Assembly: GCF_036323735.1 (NCBI RefSeq)
Contig: NC_086029.1
Location: 48,855,357 to 48,919,356 of the forward strand
Length of the DNA stretch: 64,000 nucleotides
DNA from: Rattus norvegicus
Lineage: Eukaryota > Chordata > Mammalia > Rodentia > Muridae
Direction of reading: 5' to 3'
How positions within the stretch are numbered: the first letter of the stretch is position 1; each line of letters starts with the position of its first letter. A program made the translations under genes and the position numbers. The notes below the pieces were generated by a model that worked only from the letters and a program-made list of their open reading frames with translations, was not told the origin of the DNA and did not search any database. Of the stretch, positions 20,742 through 31,069 are shown piece after piece.

Positions 20742-20862
20742 TCTGTTCTGTGAGCGCTCAGCCAGGTCTGTTCTGTGAGCGCTCAGCCAGGTTCTGTGAG
20801 CGCTCAGCCAGGTCTGTTCTGTGAGCGCTCAGCCAGGTCTGTTCTGTGAGCGCTCAGCCAGG
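20742..20862 (+). repeat. Five tandem palindromic repeats in the proviral leader
   Basis: Four 25-bp units and one 21-bp unit (the third, lacking TCTG), each containing the perfect 10-bp palindrome TGAGCGCTCA. They lie between the splice donor and gag, the region that carries RNA packaging and dimer-linkage elements in gammaretroviruses. Confidence 0.95.
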
Positions 20863-21171
20863 TTGTTTGGAATTTGGGCGGGACGAAGAAGGAGCTGACG
20901 AGCTCGGACTTCTCGCCCCGCAGCCCTGGAAGACGTTCCAAGGGTGTTAGGGGCCCGACTTTTCGGGGCCCAATCTGGGAGAGGAGAAAGATCCGGACTA
21001 ACGGCACTCTGTCTGTATTTTTGGCTTTCAGAGGGCCCTGGACCTTTGCCACCTCCATCTGACTTTTTGCTTTCAGTTTGGTACCAAAGCCGTGCAGCAC
21101 GCCTGTCTGTTGTTTGTTTGACTGTTGGTGTTGTTTGTTTTCTCTGTGTTCTAATCTTCCTTAGAACTAAC

Positions 21172-22600
21172 ATGGGACAGTCCCTAACAACGCCCCTAAG
21201 TCTCACTCTTGATCATTAGAAAGACGTCCACGACCGGGCACACAACCAGTCCGTCGAGGTTAAAAAAAAAAAAAAAAGGAAAATGGCAGACTCTCTGCAC
21301 ATCCGAGTGGCCCACTTTCGGAGCGGGATGGCCAGTGAATGACACATTTAATAAGATCATTATTTTACAGGTTAAAGATTGGGTCGTCCACGGACATCCT
21401 GACCAGGTTTCTTATATTATCACTTGAGAGAGTCTCGCCTTAACCCCCCCCCCCCCGGGCAGAACCCTTCGTGGACCCGAATTGGCCTCCCCTCAACCCC
21501 CAGCCTGTCCCCTCGGCCCCGCCCGGTCCGCCGGCCACGTCTTCCTCTCTCTACCTTTGTGAAATCAGAGCCTTCTAAGAAACCTGTCCTCCCGGCAGAC
21601 CCAAACTCCCCTCTCATAGATCTTCTCTCTGACAGGCCCGGCTGAAACGGAGGAGGCAGAGCCGCCGGCCAGATCAGTTGCCGGGCCACAGTCTGATAAG
21701 GGTTTCTCCCCTGTCGCAGGGAGATTGCGCAATAAGCTCGAGGTGATGCCAGATTCAACCTCCCAGGCTTTCCCACTTAGACAGGGAACCGGTGGCCAGA
21801 CCCAATACTGGCCGTTTTCAGCAGCTGACATTTACAATTGGAAACAACACAACCCTTCTTTCTCCAAAGATCCGGTGGCACTCACCGACCTAATAGAATC
21901 TGTTTTACTTACCCACCAGCCTACTTGGGATGACTGCCAACAGCTCTTACAGGCCCTCTTAACCTCAGAAAAAAAAAACAAGGAGTGTTCCTAGAGGCCA
22001 GAAAGCATGTTCTGGGAGATGATGGGCGTCCCACCCAGCTGCCTGAAGACCAAACTGGGATTTTAATACAGCTGAAGGTAAGGGACACCTACGCCTTTAT
22101 CACCAGTTGCTTCTAGCGGGTCTCCGAGGGGCTATACGACGCCCTACTAATTTGGCTCAGGTAAAACAGGTATTACAGGAAGCAGGGGAAACTCCCTCCA
22201 CCTTTCTAGAGAGACTTAAGGAGGCCTACCGTATGTACACTCCCTATGACCCAGATGACCCAGGACAAATAACGAGTGTCTCTATGTCCTTCATCTGGCA
22301 GGCTGCTCCAGATATCAGGACTAAGTTACAGAGGTTAGAAAATTTGCAGGGCTATACATTACAGGATTTACTTAAAGAAGCTAAAAAGATTTTTAATAAG
22401 AGAGAGAATTGAGTCGAATCTTGGCCGCCGTAGTTCAGGGCCAAAAAAGGAAGGGAGATAGGGGGAGCTCGAAAGGGGCTGAAGCTAGATAAAGATCAAT
22501 GTGCCTATTACAAAGAGAAAGGGCACTGGGCCAGAGAGTGCCCCAAGAAGCCTGGCAGACCCCGAAAGCCTCGACCACAAACCTCCCTCTTGAAGATTAG
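21172..22600 (+). pseudogene. gag remnant of the provirus, multiply disrupted
   Basis: ATG at 21172 starts a gammaretroviral-type matrix N-terminus (MGQSLTTPLS), stopped by TAG at 21217-21219 after 15 codons. Matrix sequence continues with frameshifts, including an A15 run near 21261-21275 and a C12 run near 21444-21455. Capsid is readable in two pieces: 21725-21994 (contains TQYWPFSAADIYNWKQHN) and 22107-22412 (contains TFLERLKEAYRMYTPYDPDD, the major homology region side). The nucleocapsid zinc knuckle at 22500-22541 reads CAYYKEKGHWAREC: the second Cys of the C-x2-C-x4-H-x4-C motif is Tyr. The gene cannot make a full Gag product. Confidence 0.93.
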
Positions 22601-22629
22601 GGAGGTCAGGGCCAGGAGCCCCCCCTGAG

Positions 22630-22965
22630 CCCAGGGTAACGCTTAAAGTTGGGGGGCAGCCGGTTACTTTCCTGGTAGACACAGGAGCCCAACATTCAGT
22701 CCTCACCCAAGCTTCAGGACAACTCAGCGACCGGACGGCCTGGGTACAAAGAGCTACTGGTGAGAAACAATACTGATGGACTACGGACCGCCGGGTTCAG
22801 CTGGCTACTGGTAAGGTGACCCATTCCTTCTTACATGTTCCGGACTGCCCGTACCCTCTGCTGGGCCGTGACCTGCTCACCAAACTAAAAGCACAAATTC
22901 ATTTTGAGGAAGGAGGGGCCCGAATAACTGGCCCCCACGGAACTCCCCTTCAAGTTCTATGAATA
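22630..22965 (+). pseudogene. Retroviral protease remnant
   Basis: The aspartic protease active-site motif DTGA is encoded at 22678-22689 in the context TFLVDTGAQHSVL. The C-terminal LLGRDLL motif follows near 22860. In the virus it would cleave the Gag-Pol polyprotein. It is joined to broken gag and pol frames, so no product is expected. Confidence 0.88.
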
Positions 22966-22989
22966 TAGACTATATGAACCGGGACAGGA

Positions 22990-23790
22990 CAAGCCACAAT
23001 CCCTAGAAATAGACACTTGGGTCACGAATTTTCCACTGGCTTGGGCAGAGACTGGTGGGATGGGGTTGGCGCTCCAACAGCCCCCCTTAATTACACAGTT
23101 AAAGGCCACTACAACTCCAGTCTCCATAAAACAATACCCCCTGTCACATGAAGCTTATCAAGGTATAAGGCCTCACATTACGAGGCTTCTAGATCAAGGC
23201 ATCCTAATCCCCTGCCGGTCGCCTTGGAATACGCCTCTTCTGCCTGTTAAGAAACCCGGCACTGGAGATTATAGGCCAGTACAAGACTTGAGAAAGGTCA
23301 ACAAGAGGATAGAAGATATTCATCCAACTGTTCCAAACCCTTACAATTTGCTCAGTAACTGTTCATCGATGAGAAACAGGGGTATGCTAAAGGGGTCCTA
23401 ACACAAAGGTTGGGACCCTGAAAACGCCCTGTGGCCTACCTGTCTAAGAAATTGGACCCTGTGGCCTCCGGCTGGCCACCGTGCCTAAGGATGGTGGCTG
23501 CTATTGCTGTCCTGATCAAGGATGCTGGAAAATTGACTTTGGGACAGCCACTCACCATCCTAGCACCCCACGCAGTGGAGGCCTTGGTAAAGCAGCCCCC
23601 AGACCGCTGGCTCTCTAATTCTCACACCAAGCCTTGTTACTGGATGCAGAACGGGTTCAGTTTGGGCCCGTAGTCGCCCTCAATCCTGCCACCTTGCTTC
23701 CTCTACCTGAGGAGGCAGAACAGCATGACTGCCTAAGTACATGGAACCAGGCCGGACCTATCGGACCAGCCTCTTCAGAATGCTGACCAC
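22990..23790 (+). pseudogene. Reverse transcriptase remnant with catalytic region deleted
   Basis: 23060-23401 encodes the fingers part of RT (QYPLSHEAYQGIRPHITRLL and LIPCRSPWNTPLLPVKKPGT), then jumps near 23,355-23,390 straight to sequence of the thumb/connection side. The segment that should hold the YxDD catalytic aspartates is absent. 23431-23673 reads the connection domain (KDAGKLTLGQPLTILAPHAV). With the palm missing, polymerase activity is impossible. Confidence 0.9.
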
Positions 23791-25239
23791 ACATGGTACA
23801 CGGATGACAACAGCTTCTTGACAGAGGGAGAGCGAAAGGCTGGAGCTGCGGTCACTACGGAGGACAAAGTGATTTGGGCGAAAGCCCTGCCTGCTGGTAC
23901 CTCCGCACAACGGGCTGAACTCATCGCCTTGACTCAGGCGCTCAAGATGGCAAAAGGTAAGAGGCTAAATATATATACAGACAGCCGTTATGCCTTTGCC
24001 ACGGCACACATCCACGGGGAGATCTACCGGAGGCTGGGGCTGCTCACATCTGAGGGTAAAGATATGGCTAAAATTCTGGCCCTCTTAGAAGCCCTATTCT
24101 TGCCCAAAAGACTGAGTATTATACATTGTCCAGGACACCAGAAAGGACACAACCCAGAGGCACGAGGAAACCGGCTGGCCGACGCCACGGCGCGAGAAGC
24201 GGCCATGAACAAACAAATCTTGCCCTTAAATAGCCCAGACCAACCCACGCCCCCACCAGTGGGACAAACTAGTTGGGTTTATGCCCATGAGGACATAGAG
24301 CTCCTAGAAAAAAATGGGGGCCATCTACCACCCTCAACTAAAACAGTGGGTCTACAAAGGACTTTTGAATTGATCTCCTTTTTACATAAGAAGATAAAAA
24401 CCTTACTAGATCGAGAAGAGATAAATCTGTGTTTTTTTTTGAATTGGGACAAAGCGATACAAAAGGTGACTGAGAGTTACAAAGCGTGCGCTCAGGTTAA
24501 CCCGGGAAGGACCAGGATTGGACAAGGAGTTCGTCCTAGGGGACACCGTCCCGACATCCATTGGGAAATTGATTTTACTGAAATTAAACCAGGTATATAT
24601 GGATACAAGTATCTCCTAGTGTTTGTAGACACCTTCTCAAGATGGGTCGAAGCCTTCCCCACAAAGCACGAGACTACAAAAATGGTCACCAAGAAGCTCC
24701 TCGAGGAAATCTTTCCCAGGTATGACATGCCTCAAGCGTTGGGGTCGGACAACGGGCCCGCTTTCGTCTCCCAAGTAAGTCAGTTGGTGGCCAAATTGCT
24801 GGGGATTGATTGGAAATTACATTGTGCCTATAGACCCCAGAGTTCAGGTCAGGTAGAACGCATGAATAGAACAATTAAGGAGACTTTATCCAAACTTACG
24901 CTTGCAACTGGCTCAAAGGATTGGGTGGCCCTCCTTCCCCTAGTTCTATATCGGGCCCGGAATACCCCGGGCCCCCATGGTCTAACTCCTTTTGAAATAA
25001 TATATGGAACACCACCCCCATTTGTCCATTTCTTTGATTCAAACATTGCTGATTTTGCTGACAGCCCTTCTCTGAGGGCCCATTTACAGGCCCTACAGAT
25101 TGTGCAGAGAGACGTCTGGAGACCTTTGGCCACTGCTTACCAGGACAAGCTTGAGCATCCGGTGGTGCCACACCCGTTCCAGATTGGAGACACCGTGTGG
25201 GTGCACAGACACCAGACCAAGAATCTCGAGCCACGGTGA
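23785..25239 (+). pseudogene. RNase H-integrase part of pol, long open frame
   Basis: This is the longest coherent frame in the window (473 codons counted from a TTG at 23818, open upstream to at least 23764). RNase H is recognisable: WYTDDNS at 23794-23814, then AELIALTQAL, YTDSRYA and HCPGHQKGH. Integrase follows with an intact D,D-x35-E triad: D252 (IDFTEI), D311 (GSDNGPAF) and E347 (SGQVERMN), numbered from 23818. The N-terminal zinc-binding region is damaged: SYKACAQ has Tyr where the first Cys of the Cys pair belongs. TGA at 25237 ends the frame before the usual C-terminal domain, whose sequence continues in frame to about 25300. In the provirus this enzyme would remove the RNA template and join viral DNA to the host. 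Confidence 0.92.
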
Positions 25240-25373
25240 AAAGGACCCTACACCGTCCTCCTGACTACCCCGACCGCCCTAAAGGTAGACGGAGTCTCGG
25301 CTTAGATCCACACACCACACGTCAAGGCAGTCCGGTCTGAGGAATTGACTAATAACAACACTACACCCCAGAC

Positions 25374-25493
25374 ATGGAGAGTTCAGCGCACTCCAAACCC
25401 CTTAAAGTTAAAACTCCTACGTGGCTCCTCCTAGCCCTTTTGTGGCCTAGAGTCAGTGAGGGAATAAGCCCCCACCAGACAGAAATTTCTTGA
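25374..25493 (+). pseudogene. env remnant: start and signal peptide only
   Basis: ATG at 25374 opens 39 codons ending at TGA 25491-25493. A hydrophobic core (WLLLALLW) looks like the Env signal peptide. About 35 bp later the polypurine tract begins, so the surface and transmembrane subunits are deleted. Assignment as env rests on position after integrase plus the signal-like core. Confidence 0.75.
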
Positions 25494-25527
25494 CCAAGTC
25501 GAGTGAAAGATTTCACTCAAAGTTAGC

Positions 25528-25546
25528 AAAAAAAAAAATGGGGGAA
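25528..25546 (+). promoter_or_regulatory. Polypurine tract of the provirus
   Basis: A11-T-G5-AA immediately before the 3' LTR. It would be the primer for plus-strand DNA synthesis. The tract is interrupted by one T. Confidence 0.85.
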
Positions 25547-26149
25547 TGAAAGACCCCAGCTTAACAGCAGTAACGCCATTTTGCAAGGCTGTACTTAAGA
25601 TGACTGGTTCAGGGAAAGGTTAGAACACTGAGTACACAGCGGCTGCCAAGCAAGATATGTTTGGTTGAAGGCCTGGCAACAGGACGACTTCGGTTGAGCA
25701 CCTGACAATGAAAAAAAGCCCCAGGAGAGGTCCCACACCCTGGTGGGGGGCCGAGTCAGTCGTTATGTTTCAAGAAGGTAGCTAAGAAACTTGCCCCCGG
25801 GCTGAACCCTTGGGGGGCCGAGTCAGCCGTTATGTTTCAGGAAGGTAGCTAGGAAACTTGCCCCCGGGCTAAACCCTTGCCATATTAGAATCCACCAATT
25901 ATATCCCTGTAACCATGCATCTGCTTCTGTATGCTTGCTTCTGCTCCCCAAAATCCTATAAAAGCCCATCCTTGGTTCCGTGGGGCGCGCCAGTCCCCCG
26001 AGTGACTAAAGCGCCCGCAGGTGCCTGTGCCTGTGTATCCCGACAATAAACCAAATCCTCTTGCTGATTGCATCCTGTGGTGTCTCGGTCTGGTCTTTTA
26101 AGTTGGAGGGTCTCCATCCCGAGGGAAAGTTCTCCCTGAGAGCTTTTCA
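25547..26149 (+). repeat. 3' LTR of the provirus
   Basis: Partner of the 5' LTR with the same TG...CA ends, TATA box, AATAAA and 67-bp duplication. Here both 67-bp units read CGAGTCA, so neither keeps the TGAGTCA AP-1 consensus. Confidence 0.95.
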
Positions 26150-26153
26150 ATAG

Positions 26154-26262
26154 AAGCAGGGGAATGGGGGGATAGGATAACGGGTCTCTGGAAGGGAAAT
26201 CGGGAAAGGGGATAACATTTAAAATGTAAATTTAAAAAACCTCAATAAAAGAAAAAATGTAG
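26154..26262 (+). mobile_element. L1 3' UTR end, split by the provirus
   Basis: Left part 19,981-20,017 (ending GGGAGCACCCTCATAG) and this right part (AAGCAGGGGAATGGGG onward, ending in an A-rich CAATAAAAG tail) together read as the 3' end of a rodent L1. The provirus sits between them with its ATAG duplication. The outer flanks AAAAACGTAGGCAG (19859-19872) and AAAAATGTAGGCGG (26253-26266) match at 12 of 14 positions and look like the duplication made when the B1-L1 unit inserted. Confidence 0.65.
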
Positions 26263-26394
26263 GCGGATTAAACTCTGTTCACATTCTAGGTATGGAGCTT
26301 TGTAGTTGTTCACTAATCTGTTCCAGGAGCCACGTCTCACGTAGGATGTGAGCATGGTATTCTTCTTGCCCAAGAGGCAAATTAAGGAGCACAC

Positions 26395-26502
26395 CCTGCA
26401 TCATATACAGGGGCACTGCCATAGCCCAGGCTGGCCTCACACTCATGGTAGTCCTCCTGCCTGAACCCCCTGAATGGCGGGATTACATGTATAAACTTGG
26501 CT
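26395..26502 (-). mobile_element. Old B1 SINE
   Basis: AGCCCAGGCTGGCCTCACAC ... GGCGGGATTACATGT. Confidence 0.6.
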
Positions 26503-26812
26503 GAATGAGAACATGTACACACTAGTTACTGACTACACATGGGAGAAATTCAGGGAGTGGCATCAGGGTGGACTTGGAGGATATCAGGAAGCTTCAAGAA
26601 AGCCATTGCAAAATACAATTTGCACTAAGCAAACCCAAGGCATCCATGGTAGCAGAAAGGTCTAGAAGTAGGAATGGATACCGCATACAGGCTCAGAGGG
26701 AAGAGAGGTCTCTAATGTTAACACACTGTCAATCAATCCCTCAAGACCATAGACCTGTGGTAAAACTCTAAGGCCTGTTTGAGCAATCTTTGTGTGCCTG
26801 TTTGTTTGTATG

Positions 26813-26950
26813 AGAGAGACAAGGTCTTACTATGTAGCTCTGGCTGTCCTGGAAGTCACTACATAGACCAGGATGGTCTTGAATTCAGAGATCTCTCTGC
26901 CTCTGCCGCCCAAGTGCTGGGATTAAAGGTGTGTTGCCACTAGCCTGGCT
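26813..26950 (-). mobile_element. B1 SINE
   Basis: GACAAGGTCTTACTATGTAG ... CCCAAGTGCTGGGATTAAAG, full length. Confidence 0.88.
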
Positions 26951-26973
26951 ACTGTTTGATTAATCTTAGGGAG

Positions 26974-26976
<3 letters not shown>

Positions 26977-27021
<45 letters not shown>
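26977..27021. repeat. (GT)n microsatellite
   Basis: About 21 GT units; the sequence after it (to about 27100) reads as a B4-like SINE fragment on the minus strand. Confidence 0.97.
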
Positions 27022-27022
<1 letters not shown>

Positions 27023-27159
27023 CAACTGGATGCCAGAGGATAACCAAATAGATCTCAGGGATCAAACTCAGGCCAAGCACCTTTACTCAGTGAGCCATCT
27101 GTCAGAGGGAGGAGACAACATATAATGCTGTTGTTTGGGGGCTCCTGCTTTACAACCAC

Positions 27160-27193
27160 GAGTGTGAGTGTGCGTGTGCGTGTGCGTGTGCGT

Positions 27194-27226
<33 letters not shown>

Positions 27227-27229
27227 CAC
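27160..27229. repeat. (GTGTGC)n/(GT)n microsatellite
   Basis: GTGTGC hexamers pass into pure GT, ending in GCACGCGC. Confidence 0.97.
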
Positions 27230-27479
27230 GCGCAGCCATTCTTCAACGATGAAGATTGAATGTGGCGCCTCACACATGCTAGGCAAACACCGTGCAGCGC
27301 CATCTCATATTTTGATCCTTATTTGGAGACAAGTTCCAGATAAATTGCTCAGGATGGTCTTGAACTCTCTCTGTAGCCCCAGGCAGAATTGAGCTTGTGA
27401 GCCGCCTGCATCAGCCTCCCAGGTTCCTGGGGTGGCAGGTTGTGCCACAAGGGCCAGTTCTCATAACACTCTCCCTGTT

Positions 27480-27980
27480 AAAGCTTCCTCCTTTCTTCTT
27501 TTAAAATTTTATTTATGGTCAGCTCTCCCCAGAGCTGTGCTGTGAGCTGAATCGGGCGGAACTGGAGTTTGTGATCTGAGCACCTTCCCACAAACCTCCC
27601 TCACACCACCTTGCTCTGCAGGCAAGTGTCTAAGAAGCTGAGAGGAGCTTCGTCCTGAAAGGGAACAAGGCCCTGCAGGTGAGCACAGCAGCATCCCCTC
27701 AACTGCTCTGCCGTGACCTCCTGCTGGTGATGTGCCCTGTTTTCTGACTCTTCAGCCGGAGAACATGGAGAAATCGAAGACATAATTAAACTCTGGAATG
27801 GGGAGATGCTCTTGCATGGTCTATATGGACCTGTGTCTTTAAAGTGAGACAAGGAGGGGAGGCAGGCCGGGCAGGGAAGACTTGGCAGGAGTCTACAAGC
27901 CAAGGAATGCAAGGGACTCCAGAGAACTATAAACACACGGGAGTGCTGATCTGCTGATTCTTCCCTGTGACTCAGTGAGT
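27480..27980. other. No gene seen
   Basis: The frame at 27601-27936 (minus) has no recognised domain. Some of the sequence looks unique. Confidence 0.35.
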
Positions 27981-28066
27981 GAGTGTTCTCTGTGGACTGG
28001 GTTTTTGGGTTTTTTGTTTTTTGTTTTGTTTTGTTTTGTTTTTTGGTTCTTTGAGACAGGGAGTCT

Positions 28067-28450
28067 CTATTTTTTTCTTCTGTAAATTAGCCCGTTTATT
28101 TCAGGCCAGGCAAGTCCCAGACGGTAGGGCTTCTACAGGTCTTTCAGTTCCTTCAGTGTTCTGATGGCAGACTTCACTGTGACTGAGGAAGTGGTTATTG
28201 TAGGTCCAGGTCCCGCCAGCCACTGTTTTCATGCAGGAACCACAGGGCCAGATGCCAACGTCTCCTCATCTTGGTCTTGCCACAGAAGGAGCAAGTGTTC
28301 TTGGCGTGCTGGCTGATTTCAATTTTTGTCACCATTTTCCAGAGGGAGGCACCATAGTGGGTTCCATATTTCCCGACGATCCCGACTTTCTTGGTGCGTT
28401 TAGTCATGTCACCGGAACTGAAGCCCAAGCCCGAAGAGCAGGACTTCTTC
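28067..28450 (-). pseudogene. RPL37A processed pseudogene
   Basis: Minus-strand, intron-less copy of the 60S ribosomal protein eL43 (RPL37A). ATG at 28407 begins MTKRTKKVGIVGKYGTHYGA. The TCSFCGKTKM zinc-ribbon half is readable; then a small deletion near 28260 shifts the frame, and the C-terminus (VKSAIRTLKELKD) is recovered in another frame up to a TAG at 28135-28133. An AATAAA and a short A tract follow at 28095-28067, the mark of a reverse-transcribed mRNA. The copy sits inside a minus-strand B1, whose halves are at about 28040-28066 and 28455-28570. The frameshift makes it non-coding. Confidence 0.9.
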
Positions 28451-28800
28451 ATGATGGCTGTCCTGGAGCTCAATCTGTGGACCACGCTGGTCTCAAACTC
28501 AGAGACCCCCGTCTTTGCTTCTCTTTAATCCTCTGCTGGGATTAAAGGTGGATGCTACCACCGTCCGGCCAGGTCTATGGGTTTGAGGGTTCATTTGGTA
28601 AGCCATTAGCAAGTATAAGGAAGAAACAGCGACAAACTGGCAGCAAGACTTCACCCAGCATCCCCACGGGCACACATGACTGCTGCAGCAGCCACTGAGA
28701 GCAAGAAGGTAATATCAGGTGTGGGCTTACAGCATGTAGGTCCTGGGGTGGAGTGCCAGCTGCTCTCTCTCTCTCACTGACCAGTTAACAGTAACAGCCT

Positions 28801-28978
28801 GGGACTGGAGAGATGACTCAGTGGCTAAGAGCACTGACTGCTCTTCCAGAGGTTCTGAGTTCAAATCTAGCAACCACATGGTGGCTCACAATCATCTGTA
28901 ATGAGAGCTGATGCCCCCTTCTGGTGTGTCTGAAAGCAGCGACAGTGTACTTATATATAAAGAAATCTTTTTAAAAAC
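28801..28978 (+). mobile_element. B2 SINE
   Basis: GGGACTGGAGAGATGACTCAG-type head through AAGAAATCTTTTT. Confidence 0.92.
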
Positions 28979-28987
28979 GAAAAACAA

Positions 28988-29097
28988 GGGGTTGGGGATT
29001 TAGCTCAGTGGTAGAGCGCTTGCCTAGGAAGCGCAAGGCCCTGGGTTCGGTCCCCAGCTCAGAAGAAAAGAACCAAAAAGAAAAAAAAAGAAAAAAA
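28988..29097 (+). mobile_element. ID SINE in the tail of a B2
   Basis: Follows the B2 above; duplication GAAAAACAA at 28979-28987 and 29098-29106. Confidence 0.94.
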
Positions 29098-29109
29098 GAA
29101 AAACAAAAA

Positions 29110-29995
29110 GCAACAGCCTTTGTTGGAAAGGCTTCTTGGCTGCTCTTAGGGGCACATGGTGTTTTAAAATACCTTGGGCTGTTTAACTACTTCCCTCTCA
29201 CTCCTGGACAATGGGCCACAGAGGACACTTTTGAGACAAAACTGAGTCTGAGTAAGCTTAATCAGCAAGCATATGATATTTTATAATACACAGAATATAT
29301 AAGCATATGATATACAGAATAGTAATTAGCAAGCTTATGATAGTTTATAATATGCAGAATTGTAAGGGAGCTATTTTGGACACTGGACCTCCTGAACTGT
29401 AAGATAACTCGTGTATGTGTGTGTGTGTGTGTGTGATCACTTTAACAACTGCACTGCATGTGCAGCACCCACCTCATCTGCAACTTTAAATGTGCTCCTA
29501 ACCCTTTCTTCACCAAATCTAAGTTTCTTGTCTTTCTTCTGAGAACAGCCTGAATGCCACGCTGTCCTGACGCTCCCTCTATTGACCACGCTGGTTTATC
29601 CCTTTAGAATCCATCCCCACTCCAGCTCTCAGGAAACCGGCAGAAGGCAGCAGAGCCTTTTCCAGAATGTAACACGAGTGGCTGCAGTTGGATTTCCAAG
29701 CCTGTCTGAACTGTGGGAAGCCGGAGCTCCACATCTCTCTCAGCGCTCTGGGCTTCTGAATTCCTCTCAGAATGTCAAGCCCGAGGTACAGCATCACAAA
29801 GCTTCTCTTACCTGCAGCTTCAAACTTCTCCATGACGCAGTTCCAAAAGTCTGTGAACCGCGAGTCAGGTTTATCACAGTGACAGCCCTACTTCTGGTAC
29901 GATTCTTGGTATTAGCTACTTAGCTTGTTGGTGTCACAAAGTGCCTGATAAAAGCCACCTACGAGAGGAAGGGCAGTGGTTCATTTTGGTTCATG
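29110..29995. other. No gene seen
   Basis: Holds a short (GT)n at 29415-29435. The frames at 29579-29923 on both strands show no domain. Confidence 0.35.
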
Positions 29996-29999
29996 TTTT

Positions 30000-30182
30000 G
30001 TTGTTTATTCTATTTATTTTATGTATGAGTGTTCTGCTGCATATACACCTGCTCGCCAGAAGAGGGCATCAGATCCCTTTATAGATGGTTGAGAACCACC
30101 ATGTGGGTGCTGGGAATTGAACTCAGGACCTCTGGAATAACAGCCAGTGCTCTTAAACCCTGAGACATCCCCTCCAGCCTTT
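30000..30182 (-). mobile_element. B2 SINE
   Basis: TATTTATTTTATGTATGAGT ... CCAGAAGAGGGCATCAGATC ... CCCTCCAGCC. Confidence 0.88.
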
Positions 30183-30364
30183 GGTTCCTGATTTGAAGGT
30201 ACAGTCCATGATGAGTGGAAGGCCCAGCTGCAGGGATCTGACATTCTGTTCTGACCTCTGCAGACACCAGGCATGCAAGTACATATATGTAGGCAAAATA
30301 CTCACACATGTACAATAAAATAAATACATCTAAACCAAAATAAATAAAACATGCCTCTAGAAAC

Positions 30365-30520
30365 ACCGGTGGCTGGATGTTGGTGATGTACTGACTGACT
30401 TTAATACCAGAAGACAGAGGCAGGAGGATCTCTGTGAGTTCGAGGCCAGCCTGGTCACCAAAGTGAGTTCCAGCACAGTCAGGACTAGATAAAGACCCTA
30501 TCTTAAAACAAAGCAAAACA
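30365..30520 (+). mobile_element. B1 SINE
   Basis: AGACAGAGGCAGGAGGATCT CTGTGAGTTCGAGGCCAGCC, ending in AAAACAAAGCAAAAC. Confidence 0.82.
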
Positions 30521-31069
30521 AAATCAGCAGACGGTCTGTTCCCTGGTGACTGAATCCCGTGGCATAGGCAGCTGAGGTTAATCAGAGCTGAGCACAGTTG
30601 TGATGGTTTGTTCCAGCTGTCAGCCAGCCTTTCCTGTAACTCAGAGCACATTGGTTCTCACCTCCACAAAGTGTGCTGGTGTACACATTTAGAATCACAG
30701 ATTTGAGGAGGTTGACTCAGAACTAGGAGTTCAAAGCCAGCCTCTGCTACACAGGGAGTTAAGAAAGATGTCAGGATATAGTTCAGTGGGTAGGATGTTT
30801 TCCTAGCAGATCAGATGCCCTGGGGTTTCCCGACACCATAAAAATCAAGCATGGGACACACACCAGCACCTCAGACATGGAAGCGGCCGTAGTTCAAGGT
30901 TAGCCTCAGCTACTTAGGGAGTTAGAGACAAGCCTGCATGGTGGCAACTCTGACTCGGAGGAGGAAAGAGGAGGCCTAGACTCAGATGCACAGAGGCTAA
31001 GTTGCAAAGACTTGTAGCCTGCTCCCCATGTAGGAGGGCTAATACAGAGCCTCATATATTCTAGTAGCT

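Larger units (their letters stand above)
20018..26149 (+). mobile_element. Class I gammaretrovirus-like provirus, defective, with both LTRs
   Basis: Complete LTR-internal-LTR structure, 6.1 kb, flanked by a perfect 4-bp duplication ATAG (20014-20017 and 26150-26153). Order: LTR, tRNA-Gly primer site, leader, gag, protease, reverse transcriptase, RNase H, integrase, env remnant, polypurine tract, LTR. The two LTRs differ at roughly seven positions plus one 2-bp indel, about 1.2%, so integration was recent on a rodent time scale. Early stops in gag, a deletion through the RT catalytic region and loss of almost all of env make it non-functional. It is inserted in an L1 3' end (19,980-20,017 and 26,154-26,262). 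Confidence 0.96.

Noticed and set aside
20742..20862. CRISPR-like array of repeated palindromic units
   Set aside because: The units are head to tail without unique spacers and lie in a retroviral leader in mammalian DNA.
30079..30651. 190-codon minus-strand frame
   Set aside because: It is built from B1, B3 and B2 SINE sequence; the peptide contains the usual B2 translation (PEVLSSIPSTHMV).
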